This document shows positions 16,363 through 24,275 of a stretch of DNA of 64,000 nucleotides, one piece after another. The stretch is from Streptomyces showdoensis (GTDB taxonomy: Bacteria > Actinomycetota > Actinomycetes > Streptomycetales > Streptomycetaceae): assembly GCF_039535475.1 (NCBI RefSeq), contig NZ_BAAAXG010000026.1, forward strand, positions 3,715,501 to 3,779,500, given 5' to 3'. The notes under the pieces were generated by a model. The model did not search any database. It saw only the letters and a program-made list of their open reading frames with translations, and was not told the origin of the DNA. The position numbers were made by a program, and so were the translations under genes. Numbering within the stretch: the stretch's first letter is position 1; the number at the start of each line of letters is the position of its first letter.

Positions 16363-17270
16363 GGGCGCCCGCGGTAGGCCGCCGCGATCCGCGCCGCGAG
16401 CCGCACGTTGCCCCGTACCGCCGCGAGGTTGGCCTCCAGGGACGCCCCTTCCGTGTGCACCGTCAGATGGTCGAGGAGGAACGGCGTCACCGCCTGCCCC
16501 GTGATCCCCTTCTCCTTCGCCCACGCGAGGCCCTGGGCGAGCACCCGGTCGTGCAGCGCCGGATCGAGCTGGTCCTCGCGCGGCACCGGATGGGCGACGA
16601 TCAGCGCGGCCCGCGGACCGCCGAGCCCGTCCTGGGCGCGTATCACCGCCGCCACCTCCTGCGGGGTGCGCAGCGTCCAGTCGACCGGCTCGCCCGACGA
16701 CGTCAGGTAGAAGCCGGGGAAGCGGTCCGTCCCGTAGCCGACGACGGTCACGCCGAGCGTCTCCAGGCGCTGGAGCGTCGCGGGCACGTCGAGGATCGAC
16801 TTGACCCCCGCGCACACCACCGTCACGCCGACCCGGGCGAGCAGCCGCAGGTCGGCCGACTCGTCCTGGGTCTCGGCCCAGTTCCGGTGGACCCCGCCGA
16901 GGCCGCCGGTCGCGAAGACCCGGATGCCCACGGAGTCCGCGAGCCAGGCCGTCGCGGACACGGTCGTGGCGCCCGTCGCCCCGGTCGCGAGCGCGGGCGC
17001 CAGATCGCGGTGCCCGAGCTTCCGCACCGTCGGGTCCTCCGCGATCCGGGTCAGCCCGGCCTCGTCCAGGCCGACCCGGGCCGTGCCGTCGAGCACCGCG
17101 ATGGTGGCGGGGACGGCTCCGCCCTCCCGTACCAGTGCCTCCAGCTCGCCTGCCACGGCCAGGTTGCGGGGGCGTGGCAGACCGTGGGCGATGATCGTCG
17201 ACTCGAGCGCGACGACGGGACGCCGCTCGTGGAGCGCCTCCCGTACCTCCTCGGACACCTGTGTGGACAT
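16359..17270 (-). CDS. psuG: pseudouridine-5'-phosphate glycosidase
   Basis: A 303-residue member of the PsuG/IndA family, cleaving the C-C bond of pseudouridine 5'-phosphate in reverse with ribose 5-phosphate and uracil. Family stretches are clear: ALESTIIAHGLPRP, PATIAVLDG, GATTVSATAWLA, VFATGGLGGVHR, DVPATLQRLETLGV, PGFY and TPFLLDHLTVHTEGASLEANLAAV. The ATG at 17270 begins the usual MSTQVSEEV; the frame extends upstream into a low-complexity repeat without support. It overlaps the kinase gene by four bases, one operon. Confidence 0.93.
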   Translation of the reverse strand: MSTQVSEEVREALHERRPVVALESTIIAHGLPRPRNLAVAGELEALVREGGAVPATIAVLDGTARVGLDEAGLTRIAEDPTVRKLGHRDLAPALATGATGATTVSATAWLADSVGIRVFATGGLGGVHRNWAETQDESADLRLLARVGVTVVCAGVKSILDVPATLQRLETLGVTVVGYGTDRFPGFYLTSSGEPVDWTLRTPQEVAAVIRAQDGLGGPRAALIVAHPVPREDQLDPALHDRVLAQGLAWAKEKGITGQAVTPFLLDHLTVHTEGASLEANLAAVRGNVRLAARIAAAYRGRP

Positions 17271-17383
17271 GGGGGATCTCTGACGCAACCGCGGTCCCGG
17301 CAAACCTCGGTGGCGCGCATCGGCCACAGGACGACTGGCCTGAGCCGTCTGTCCTGGGCCGTCTGCCTGGGCCGTTCGTTCCG

Positions 17384-17481
17384 GGCCTTCCGTCACAGGC
17401 CTTCCGTCACAGGCCTTCCGTGACGGGCCTTCCGTGACGGGCCGTCCGTGACGGGCCGTCCGTCACGGCCTGCCCGTCACG
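17384..17481. repeat. 14-base tandem repeat, seven copies
   Basis: Units of 14 bases around GGCCTTCCGTCACA, drifting to GGCCGTCCGTGACG, run from 17384 to 17481 between psuG and the lipoprotein gene. The last copy enters the 3' end of the lipoprotein gene (stop at 17477). Several units contain the dyad CCGTCACGG or its neighbour, so short hairpins could form. Confidence 0.85.
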
Positions 17482-18685
17482 GCGCGTCGGTCGCGGCGCT
17501 CCCGCCGCACCGCGGCAGCCCGGGCAGCCGGTCCGCGTCCACCACCTGGATCACCGCCCGTGCCCCCGTCGCCTTCGCGTCGCCCACGCTGTACGCGAGG
17601 GCCAGGGCGCCGCCCGCCGCCTGCGCGTACCCGTAGGCGGGGGTGATCTCGGCGTACGCGCCCGCGTCGAGGTCCAGGCCGTAGGAGGTCTCCGGGGTCC
17701 GCCAGGTGACCAGGCGGCCGGAGACCCGGAGCTGGTCCATGCCGTCGACGGCGGGGGAGGCGGTCACGGCGGCCGAGGGCCGGGCCTCGCCCGCGCGCCA
17801 CACCATCAGCCGGGGCGCGGTCTCGCCCGCCACCCACGCCCAGGTCGTGCCGTCGGACACCGCGGACCGGATGTCGCGCAGGGCGGCGACCGGCGGGGGC
17901 AGTGCCGCCGGGCGCCCGTCCCGCAGCGAGACGGCCGCCAGCCGGGTCCCGTTCCCGACGGCCTCGCGCCACACCAGGAGGCCGCCCGCGGCGAACGGGC
18001 CGTCCAGCACGCCCGTGTGCCACGCGCGCGCGGTGCCGCCCCCGGCGGGGGCGGCGAGGACGGCGGCCTTGCCGGAGCCCGTGCCCTGCGCCCACAGCAC
18101 GGTGCCGTCGCGGACGAACGGGCGGGGGAGGGGGCCCGGCCGGTCGGCGCGGGCGAGCCGGCGGGACCCGCCCGTGGCCGCGTCCCACACGTACAGGCTC
18201 CACGGGCTGTCCAGGGTCCGTCCCTCCAGGACCGCGAACACCGCCCACCGGCGTCCGTCGAAGTCCGCGGCCAGCAGCTGGTGCTCGACGGGATCGGCGA
18301 AGCGGAGCAGGGTGCGCGGCGCGGCCTCGCCCCGGCGTACGAGGACGGCGCGGCGCCCCGCGGCGCCGGTGAGCTGGAGCACGGTCCAGCCCGGCCCGGT
18401 CTCCGTGAGGACCGCGTGCTCTCCCTGCGGCGGCCGGTACGCGCCGGCGGCGAAGGCGGAGCGCCAGGCGGCGGGCAGCGCGACCCGGCAGGCCGCGGCC
18501 CGCACGGCGGGTGCGGACGCGGACGCCGCCGCCGACGCGGAGGAGGACGCGGAAGAGGTCGCCGACGTGGGCGACGTCCGCGCGGGAGCGGGTTCGGGGC
18601 CGCCGCCCGACGAGCACCCCGCCAGCAGCAGGGCGCCCGTCAGGAGCGGCGGTGACAGGAGGCGTCGCCTACCAGACGTACCCAC
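17477..18685 (-). CDS. secreted lipoprotein with beta-propeller-like repeats
   Basis: A 402-residue predicted lipoprotein: an RRR n-region, a hydrophobic core and the lipobox LLAG-C24, then a Ser/Ala/Pro-rich linker (about 25-62). The mature part contains repeating WD-like strands (FDGRRWAVFAVLEG, SLYVWDAATGGSRR, DGTTWAWVAGE, GRLVTWRTPE), suggesting a six- or seven-bladed propeller. One cysteine pair (about C66 and C394) might join the ends. Its GTG start overlaps the end of the upstream protease-like gene by 17 bases, so the two are translationally coupled and probably act together outside the cell. Function unknown. Confidence 0.75.
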   Translation of the reverse strand: MGTSGRRRLLSPPLLTGALLLAGCSSGGGPEPAPARTSPTSATSSASSSASAAASASAPAVRAAACRVALPAAWRSAFAAGAYRPPQGEHAVLTETGPGWTVLQLTGAAGRRAVLVRRGEAAPRTLLRFADPVEHQLLAADFDGRRWAVFAVLEGRTLDSPWSLYVWDAATGGSRRLARADRPGPLPRPFVRDGTVLWAQGTGSGKAAVLAAPAGGGTARAWHTGVLDGPFAAGGLLVWREAVGNGTRLAAVSLRDGRPAALPPPVAALRDIRSAVSDGTTWAWVAGETAPRLMVWRAGEARPSAAVTASPAVDGMDQLRVSGRLVTWRTPETSYGLDLDAGAYAEITPAYGYAQAAGGALALAYSVGDAKATGARAVIQVVDADRLPGLPRCGGSAATDAP

Positions 18686-19580
18686 GGCCGCCCATGATGG
18701 TGGTGAGGGTGTCGGACGAGATGTGCGCGGACTTCGGCACCGGGCCCGCCCAGGAGATGACGCCGGTGCTGACGCCGCCCACCGGATCGAGGTAGTTCAC
18801 CTCGCCGGCCGCCGTGTCGGTGTTGTAGCCGTCGATCGAGACCCAGTGGAAGATCTCGATGTTGGGGTGGCCCACGAGATGCGGCCCGCCCGGCACCTCC
18901 CAGGCGTTGCCCGCGATGGCGTAGTCGTTGTCGGTGTCGTGCGTGATGTGCTGCTTGAACGTGGCCTTGTCGGTGGCGGTCGGGGTGTAGGGAAGCGCCT
19001 TGGGCACGTAGCCGGCGCCCGGGAGGCGGTAGTTCAGGGCGTCCGCCATGGGGTAGCCGGTCGGGTTCGGAACGTTGATGTCGATCCCGTACCAGGCGGT
19101 GCCGCTGCTGGTCGCCTTGAGCAGGGTCGCCGCGTCCTGCTGCGAGCGGCCGCCGACCTCGTCGTGGGCGGACTGGGTGATCACCAGGGTGGCCGGGCCG
19201 CACCAGTAGGAGGTCTTCTGTGACTGGTGGAGGGCGCCGGAGAGCTTGTACCCGGCGAGGGCGCGCGCCCCCGCGTACGTCCACTCCGCCGCGGCCTGCT
19301 TTGCGGCGGCGAGTCTGTGCTGGGCGGGCGTGAGCCGTTGCGGCCCGAGGGTGTCGCGGGCGGCCTTGTACCAGGCGCCGGGCGCGGGATCGGCCGCCGA
19401 GGCCGCCGAGGCCGCCGCGGGTACGGGGACCACCGAGCTCGCCGCGGGCACGGAGCGCGCGGTGGCGGCGGCGGACGCCGCGGCGGAGGCCGAGGAGGCG
19501 GCGGGGAGGGCCGAGGCGGCGGTCAGCAGGGCCGTCGCGCCGAGGACGGCCGCGCGGGCGCGGGTTCGGGTGGGGGGCAT
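18669..19580 (-). CDS. secreted C39-like cysteine peptidase family protein
   Basis: A 303-residue exported protein. A long signal peptide and an Ala/Ser-rich segment fill the first 70 residues. The catalytic-type core starts at QSQKTSYWCGPATLVI (Cys in WCGPA, the C39-like peptidase signature). The histidine is in IEIFHWVSIDGY and the following Asp/Asn in NYLDPVGG. Start at 19580 has AGGAGAG at suitable distance; the frame is open far upstream but without a signal sequence. It leads a two-gene operon with the overlapping propeller lipoprotein. It could be a peptidase or a related bacteriocin-processing fold with other use. Confidence 0.8.
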   Translation of the reverse strand: MPPTRTRARAAVLGATALLTAASALPAASSASAAASAAATARSVPAASSVVPVPAAASAASAADPAPGAWYKAARDTLGPQRLTPAQHRLAAAKQAAAEWTYAGARALAGYKLSGALHQSQKTSYWCGPATLVITQSAHDEVGGRSQQDAATLLKATSSGTAWYGIDINVPNPTGYPMADALNYRLPGAGYVPKALPYTPTATDKATFKQHITHDTDNDYAIAGNAWEVPGGPHLVGHPNIEIFHWVSIDGYNTDTAAGEVNYLDPVGGVSTGVISWAGPVPKSAHISSDTLTTIMGGRGYVW

Positions 19581-20047
19581 CGCACTCTCCTGTCCGAGTG
19601 GGGGAGGAACGGGAGTGGTTCGGGGGGAGTGTGCCGCCCCCGCGCCGTCGATGTCAGCGAACCGGACATAATCCACCCGACCGCCATTGGCCCCACCAAA
19701 GGCGCTGCCTCCCACCAGCGAGGATGTCCGCCGGCGCTTCCCGCCCGGACAGCGGGTTTCAGGGTCGTGACGTGCCGCCAGGTCGTGGACGCGCCCCGGG
19801 GCCCGGATCACGCTCCCCGCGCGCGTGCGCGGGCGGCCGCCGGGCGGCTGCGGAATCGGTGCCCCGCGCGCCCCTTCCGCGCACCCCGGCCGCCCCTTGG
19901 CGCACGCCCGCGCCGCAAACCCCTCCTGCGGATTCCGTCGTGCCGGGCGCCCTGGCGAAGTGCCTGGTCGGAGCATGAAACGGAAGGGATTCCTCCAGGC
20001 GGTCCCGGCCCCGTACCGGCGCCGGTATCCCGCTACAGTCACCGGCC
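19581..20047. other. 467 bp gene-free divergent region
   Basis: Between the minus-strand C39 gene and the plus-strand cupin gene. An A/T-rich spot at about 19664-19675 (minus strand reads GGATTATGTCC) could be the C39 promoter. The cupin promoter lies at the right end (20014-20039). I see no conserved gene or RNA in the rest. Confidence 0.4.
20014..20039 (+). promoter_or_regulatory. leaderless promoter with palindrome before the cupin gene
   Basis: TACAGT (20034-20039) stands eight bases before the ATG at 20048. The perfect 14-base palindrome TACCGGCGCCGGTA (20014-20027) covers the -35 region and may be an operator. Confidence 0.45.
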
Positions 20048-20404
20048 ATGACCACTCACGCGCAGCCCTCGTTCGCCGTCCACATCCCCGATGCCGAGCT
20101 CGAAGCCGAGCCGCTGGACCCCGGCCAGATCGTCTCCGGCACCCCCGAGGTGACCGGCAAGGTCCTGTGGGAGTCCGCCGACGGCAAGCAGCTCCGCGGC
20201 ATCTGGCAGATCACCCCCGGCGTGGTCACCGACACCGAGGCGAACGAGCTCTTCGTCGTCGTCAGCGGCCGCGCCACGGTCGAGGTCGAGGGCGGCGACA
20301 CCCTGGAGATCGGCCCCGGCGACGCCTGTGTGCTGCGCGAGGGCGACCGCACCACCTGGACCGTCCACGAGACCCTGCGCAAGGCGTACCACATCAGCCT
20401 CTGA
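20048..20404 (+). CDS. small cupin-domain protein (Cupin_3/DUF861 type)
   Basis: A 118-residue single-domain cupin, related to the (S)-ureidoglycine aminohydrolase-like DUF861 group. The first conserved cupin segment is DTEANELFVVVSGRATVEVEGG and the second GPGDACVLREGDRTTWTVHETLRKAYHI, with glutamates and a histidine at likely metal-binding positions. ATG at 20048 lacks a ribosome site and follows a -10 box by eight bases, so the message is probably leaderless. Single gene, ended by a hairpin at 20486. The substrate cannot be told from sequence. Confidence 0.85.
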   Translation: MTTHAQPSFAVHIPDAELEAEPLDPGQIVSGTPEVTGKVLWESADGKQLRGIWQITPGVVTDTEANELFVVVSGRATVEVEGGDTLEIGPGDACVLREGDRTTWTVHETLRKAYHISL

Positions 20405-20437
20405 ACTCCCTCCGGAGGAGCCGGGTCCGGAGTCTGG

Positions 20438-20452
20438 TAGGAAACTTTCCTA
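20438..20452. promoter_or_regulatory. perfect palindrome, ROK-type operator candidate
   Basis: TAGGAAA-C-TTTCCTA, an A/T-rich 15-base palindrome between the cupin stop and its terminator. From memory, AGGAAA/TTTCCT palindromes are bound by ROK-family repressors such as the chitosanase regulator CsnR in streptomycetes. It may control the secreted phosphoesterase operon 205 bases downstream, though a hairpin lies between. Confidence 0.5.
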
Positions 20453-20485
20453 TCCACTACGATCCCCGGCAGCGGCTTGGCGCGG

Positions 20486-20520
20486 CGCCCGCTCCCCAGG
20501 ACTACCCCGGGGAGCGGGCG
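20486..20520 (+). terminator. terminator hairpin after the cupin gene
   Basis: A perfect 12-pair stem (arms 20486-20497 and 20509-20520) with an 11-base loop and no T tract, the usual streptomycete form. Confidence 0.65.
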
Positions 20521-20657
20521 TGACGCGCTCAGCGAGAGCTCTGACCCGGCCGCCGTGCACCGCAGCACGCCCCGTGGCGCCCCTGCCACGCGGGCCGGGC
20601 CGCGCTGCCCGCACCGGTGTCCAGCTCTCGCCGTCCCCAGGCCAGGGAGTCCCAGGT

Positions 20658-21989
20658 ATGCGCCTGAACGCCTCCGCCCCACCCCGCCCGACCGCACTGT
20701 CCCTCCTCCTCGCCGCCGTCCTCCTCCTCACCGGCGGTCTGCTGCTCGGCGCCCCCGGTCGCGCCGACGCCGCCGACCCGCTCCTCTCCCGCGGCAAGCC
20801 CGCCACCTCCTCCTCCGACGAGGACTCCTCCCTCACCCCCGCCAAGGCCTTCGACGGCGACCCCGCCACCCGCTGGGCCAGCGCCGAGGGATCCGACCCC
20901 CAGTGGCTGCGCGTCGACCTCGGCGCCGCCTCCACCGTCAGCCGCGTCCGCCTCTCCTGGGAGGCGGCCTACGCCAAGGCCTACCGCGTCGAGGTCTCCG
21001 CCGACGGCGCCACCTGGACCGCCCTCGCCACCGAGACCGCCGGCAACGGCGGCACCGACGACTGGACCGGACTGGCCGGAAAGGGCCGCTACCTCCGCGT
21101 CTACGGCACCGCCCGCGGCACCTCGTACGGCTACTCCCTCTACGAGGTGGAGGTGTACGGGACGACGGACGGCACCACCCCGCCGCCCACCGGCTTCACC
21201 GTCGTCGCGGCCGGCGACATCGCCGCGCAGTGCACCGCCTCCAGCAGCTCCTGCGCCCACCCCAAGACCGCCGCCCAGGCCCAGCGGATCAACCCGAGGT
21301 TCTACCTGACGATGGGCGACAACCAGTACGACGACGCCCGCCTGAGCGACTACCGCGCCTACTACGACAAGACCTGGGGCGCCTTCAAGGCCAAGACGCG
21401 CCCCGTGCCCGGCAACCACGAGACCTACGACCCGGCCGGCTCCCTCGCCGGGTACAAGTCGTACTTCGGCGCCCTCGCCTACCCCCAGGGCAAGCCCTAC
21501 TACAGCTACGACGAGGGCAACTGGCACTTCGTCGCCCTCGACTCCAACTCCTTCGACGACCCCGCCCAGATCCAGTGGCTCAAGGACGACCTGGCCCGCA
21601 ACGCCAAGGGCTGCGTCGCCGCCTACTTCCACCACCCGCTGTACTCCTCCGGCGGCCACGGCAACGACCCCGTCTCCAAGCCCGTCTGGCAGATCCTCTA
21701 CGGGGCCAAGGCCGACCTCGTCCTCAACGGGCACGACCACCACTACGAGCGGTTCGCCCCGCAGGACCCGAACGGCAAGGCCACCGCCGACGGCATCGTC
21801 GAGATCGTCGGAGGCATGGGCGGCGCCGAGCCGTACGACATCGAGACCGTCCAGCCCAACAGCCAGAAGCGGATCAGCGGCCCGTACGGGGTGCTGAAGC
21901 TGGACTTCACCGACACCACGTACAGCTGGCAGTACGTGGGCACCGACGGCGCGGTCAAGGACACCGGCCCGACCTACACCTGCCACTGA
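20658..21989 (+). CDS. secreted metallophosphoesterase with N-terminal discoidin domain
   Basis: A 443-residue exported enzyme. Signal peptide (about 1-36, ending ADA), then an F5/8 type C (discoidin, galactose-binding-like) domain (about 37-170, with FDGDPATRWAS and WLRVDLGAASTVSRVRL). A metallophosphoesterase domain follows: GDIA, GDNQYDD, GNHET, HHPLYSSGGHG and NGHDHHYERFAP provide the Asp, Asn and His ligands of a two-metal site. This is the arrangement of secreted calcineurin-like or purple-acid-phosphatase-like enzymes that release phosphate from organic esters. ATG 20658 with CAGGTAT starts the signal peptide. The next gene's ATG overlaps its stop (TGATG), so it heads a three-gene operon. 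Confidence 0.88.
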   Translation: MRLNASAPPRPTALSLLLAAVLLLTGGLLLGAPGRADAADPLLSRGKPATSSSDEDSSLTPAKAFDGDPATRWASAEGSDPQWLRVDLGAASTVSRVRLSWEAAYAKAYRVEVSADGATWTALATETAGNGGTDDWTGLAGKGRYLRVYGTARGTSYGYSLYEVEVYGTTDGTTPPPTGFTVVAAGDIAAQCTASSSSCAHPKTAAQAQRINPRFYLTMGDNQYDDARLSDYRAYYDKTWGAFKAKTRPVPGNHETYDPAGSLAGYKSYFGALAYPQGKPYYSYDEGNWHFVALDSNSFDDPAQIQWLKDDLARNAKGCVAAYFHHPLYSSGGHGNDPVSKPVWQILYGAKADLVLNGHDHHYERFAPQDPNGKATADGIVEIVGGMGGAEPYDIETVQPNSQKRISGPYGVLKLDFTDTTYSWQYVGTDGAVKDTGPTYTCH

Positions 21990-23236
21990 TGTACCTCGCG
22001 ACCACCGGTCGCCGCGGCGCGCCGCCCGCCCCCTCCGGGGTGCGGCGGCGCGTCCCCGCCACCGTCCTCGCCCTCGGCACGGTCAGCCTCGTCACCGACG
22101 TGTCCTCCGAGATGGTCACCGCCGTCCTGCCGCTCTACCTGGTCCTCGGACTCGGCCTGACCCCGCTCCAGTTCGGCTTCCTCGACGGGCTGTTCACCGG
22201 CGCCACCGCACTCGTCCGGCTCCTCGGCGGCCACGCCGCCGACCGCGGCGGCCGGCACAAGCGGGTCGCCGGGTTCGGCTACGCCCTCTCCGCCTGCTCC
22301 CGGCTCGGCCTGCTCCTCGCGGGCGGCGCGACCGGCCTCATCGCCGCCGCCCTCGCCGCCGACCGGCTCGGCAAGGGCATCCGCACCGCCCCGCGCGACG
22401 CCCTCATCACCCTCGAAAGCCCGCCCGACGCCCTCGGCCGCGCCTTCGGCGTGCACCGGGCCATGGACACCACCGGCGCCCTCCTCGGCCCCCTGGCCGC
22501 CTTCGCGCTGCTGTGGGCCACCGCCGACGCGTACGACGCCGTCTTCGTCGTCAGCTTCTGCGTCGGCCTCCTCGGCGTGCTGCTCCTCGTCGTGCTCGTC
22601 CCCGGCGGACGCCGGGAGACCGTCGGGGCCGCCCGCGGACCGCTCGGCCTCGCCGCCCTGCTCCGCCGTCCCGCCGTACGCCGGGTCACGCTCGCCGCCG
22701 CGCTCCTCGGCGCGGCCACCGTCGGCGACGCCTTCCTCTACCTGCTGCTCCAGCGCAGGACCGGCCTGGACGCCACCTGGTTCCCGTTCCTGCCGCTCGG
22801 CGCCGCGGCCGCCTACCTGCTGCTCGCCGTGCCCGCCGGGCGGCTCGCCGACCGCATCGGCCGCAGACGCCCCTTCCTGTACGGGCACGGCGCCCTGCTC
22901 CTCGCCATGGCCCTGCTCCTCGCCCCCGTCCCGGACGCGCTCCTCGTCGGCGGGGTCCTCGCCCTGCTCGGGGTCTTCTACGCCGCCACCGACGGCGTCC
23001 TCATGGCCCTCACCGGACCGCTGCTCCCGGCCGCGCGGCGGGCGAGCGGCCTCGCCCTCGTCCAGACCGCGCAGGCCCTCGCCAAGGTCGTCGCGGCGAC
23101 CGGCTTCGGCGCGGCCTGGACCCTGTGGGGCCCGTCCACCGCGCTCCTCCTCGCCTCGGCCGGCCTCGCGGCGGCCCTGGTCTGCGCCGCCCGCCTGCTG
23201 CCCGCCGACCCCTCGCACGGAAGGACCCCGACATGA
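21989..23236 (+). CDS. MFS transporter
   Basis: A 415-residue inner-membrane protein with about 12 hydrophobic helices. It opens with VSLVTDVSSEMVTAVLPLYL, a stretch shared by a subgroup of MFS permeases, and has the loop 2-3 motif GGHAADRGGRHKR and a second copy AGRLADRIGRRR between helices 8 and 9. Both halves are complete. Its start codon shares a base with the stop of the phosphoesterase gene (TGATG) and its stop overlaps the following gene (ATGA). An organic phosphate or phosphoesterase product is a possible substrate by context, but that is inference. Confidence 0.85.
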   Translation: MYLATTGRRGAPPAPSGVRRRVPATVLALGTVSLVTDVSSEMVTAVLPLYLVLGLGLTPLQFGFLDGLFTGATALVRLLGGHAADRGGRHKRVAGFGYALSACSRLGLLLAGGATGLIAAALAADRLGKGIRTAPRDALITLESPPDALGRAFGVHRAMDTTGALLGPLAAFALLWATADAYDAVFVVSFCVGLLGVLLLVVLVPGGRRETVGAARGPLGLAALLRRPAVRRVTLAAALLGAATVGDAFLYLLLQRRTGLDATWFPFLPLGAAAAYLLLAVPAGRLADRIGRRRPFLYGHGALLLAMALLLAPVPDALLVGGVLALLGVFYAATDGVLMALTGPLLPAARRASGLALVQTAQALAKVVAATGFGAAWTLWGPSTALLLASAGLAAALVCAARLLPADPSHGRTPT

Positions 23237-24201
23237 CCGCCCGTCGCCTGTGGGCACTCGCCCTGGGTGCCCTGCTCCTCCTCGGCGGCGCCACCGCCTA
23301 CACCCTGCGCGCCGCCGCCGACCACCCGTCGGCACGGGCCGAGGGCGCCGACGCCGGCTTCGGGCTCGACGGCCACCCGGGCGCGCTCTACTTCCGCGAC
23401 ACCGCCTCCGGACGCGTCGCCCGCCAGGACCCGGCGGCGCCCGCCGCACGGCGCGTCGGAGGGCCGCGCTGCGACCGCTTCCACGCCGCCGGGAGCACCG
23501 CGCTCTGCCTCCAGCGCCGGCCGGGGCTGCCGGCCCGCTCGTACGTCATCGTCCTCGACCGGCAGCTGCGCGAACTGCGCCGGATGAGCCTGCCCGGCAT
23601 CCCCAACCGGGCCCGGGTCTCCGCCTCCGGACAGGTGCTCGCCTGGACGGCCTTCGCGACCGGCGACTCCTACGCCACCTCCGCGTTCTCCACCAGGACC
23701 TCGATCCTCGACCTGCGCACCGGCTACCTGATCAAGAACATCGAGCAGATCCCGCTCACCCTGGACGGGCGCCGCCACCACGCCCCGGACGTCAACTACT
23801 GGGGCGTCAGCTTCGCCCGCGACGACAACCGCTTCTACGCCACCGTCGCCACCCAGGGGCACACGTACCTCGTCGAGGGCGACCTGCGGAAGTGGTCCGC
23901 GCGCGCGATCAAGGAGAACGTCGAGTGCCCCTCGCTCTCCCCGGACGGCACCCGCATCGCCTACAAGAAGAAGGTCTCCACCGACCCCGCCGCACCCTGG
24001 CGGCTGCACGTCCTCGACCTCGCCACCCTGCGCGAACACCCGCTCGCCGACCCCCGGTCCGTCGACGACCAGGCCTCCTGGACCGGCCCCGGCACCGTCT
24101 CGTACGCCTATGGGGGCGCGGTGTGGAGCGTGCCCGCGGACGGGACGGGGGCGCCCCGCCGGGTGGCGGAGGGGGCGAGCTCGCCGGTGGCGGTGCGCTG
24201 A
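23233..24201 (+). CDS. TolB-like beta-propeller protein, membrane-anchored or secreted
   Basis: A 322-residue protein with an N-terminal hydrophobic segment (LWALALGALLLLGGATAYTL) that may be an uncleaved anchor or signal. The rest shows TolB/PD40-type strands: CPSLSPDGTRIAYKKK and RLHVLDLATLREHPLA, and FARDDNRFYATVAT. A pair of cysteines (CDRF and CLQRR) may form a disulfide. It ends the operon with the phosphoesterase and MFS genes (ATGA overlap, GGAAGG ribosome site). Probably an extracytoplasmic partner; function unknown. Confidence 0.78.
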   Translation: MTARRLWALALGALLLLGGATAYTLRAAADHPSARAEGADAGFGLDGHPGALYFRDTASGRVARQDPAAPAARRVGGPRCDRFHAAGSTALCLQRRPGLPARSYVIVLDRQLRELRRMSLPGIPNRARVSASGQVLAWTAFATGDSYATSAFSTRTSILDLRTGYLIKNIEQIPLTLDGRRHHAPDVNYWGVSFARDDNRFYATVATQGHTYLVEGDLRKWSARAIKENVECPSLSPDGTRIAYKKKVSTDPAAPWRLHVLDLATLREHPLADPRSVDDQASWTGPGTVSYAYGGAVWSVPADGTGAPRRVAEGASSPVAVR

Positions 24202-24275
24202 GGCGGGCGGCTCGTGGACACGGGTGGACCTCGGACCCGGATGGATCGTGGACATCGGATCCGCGCCCGGACCGC

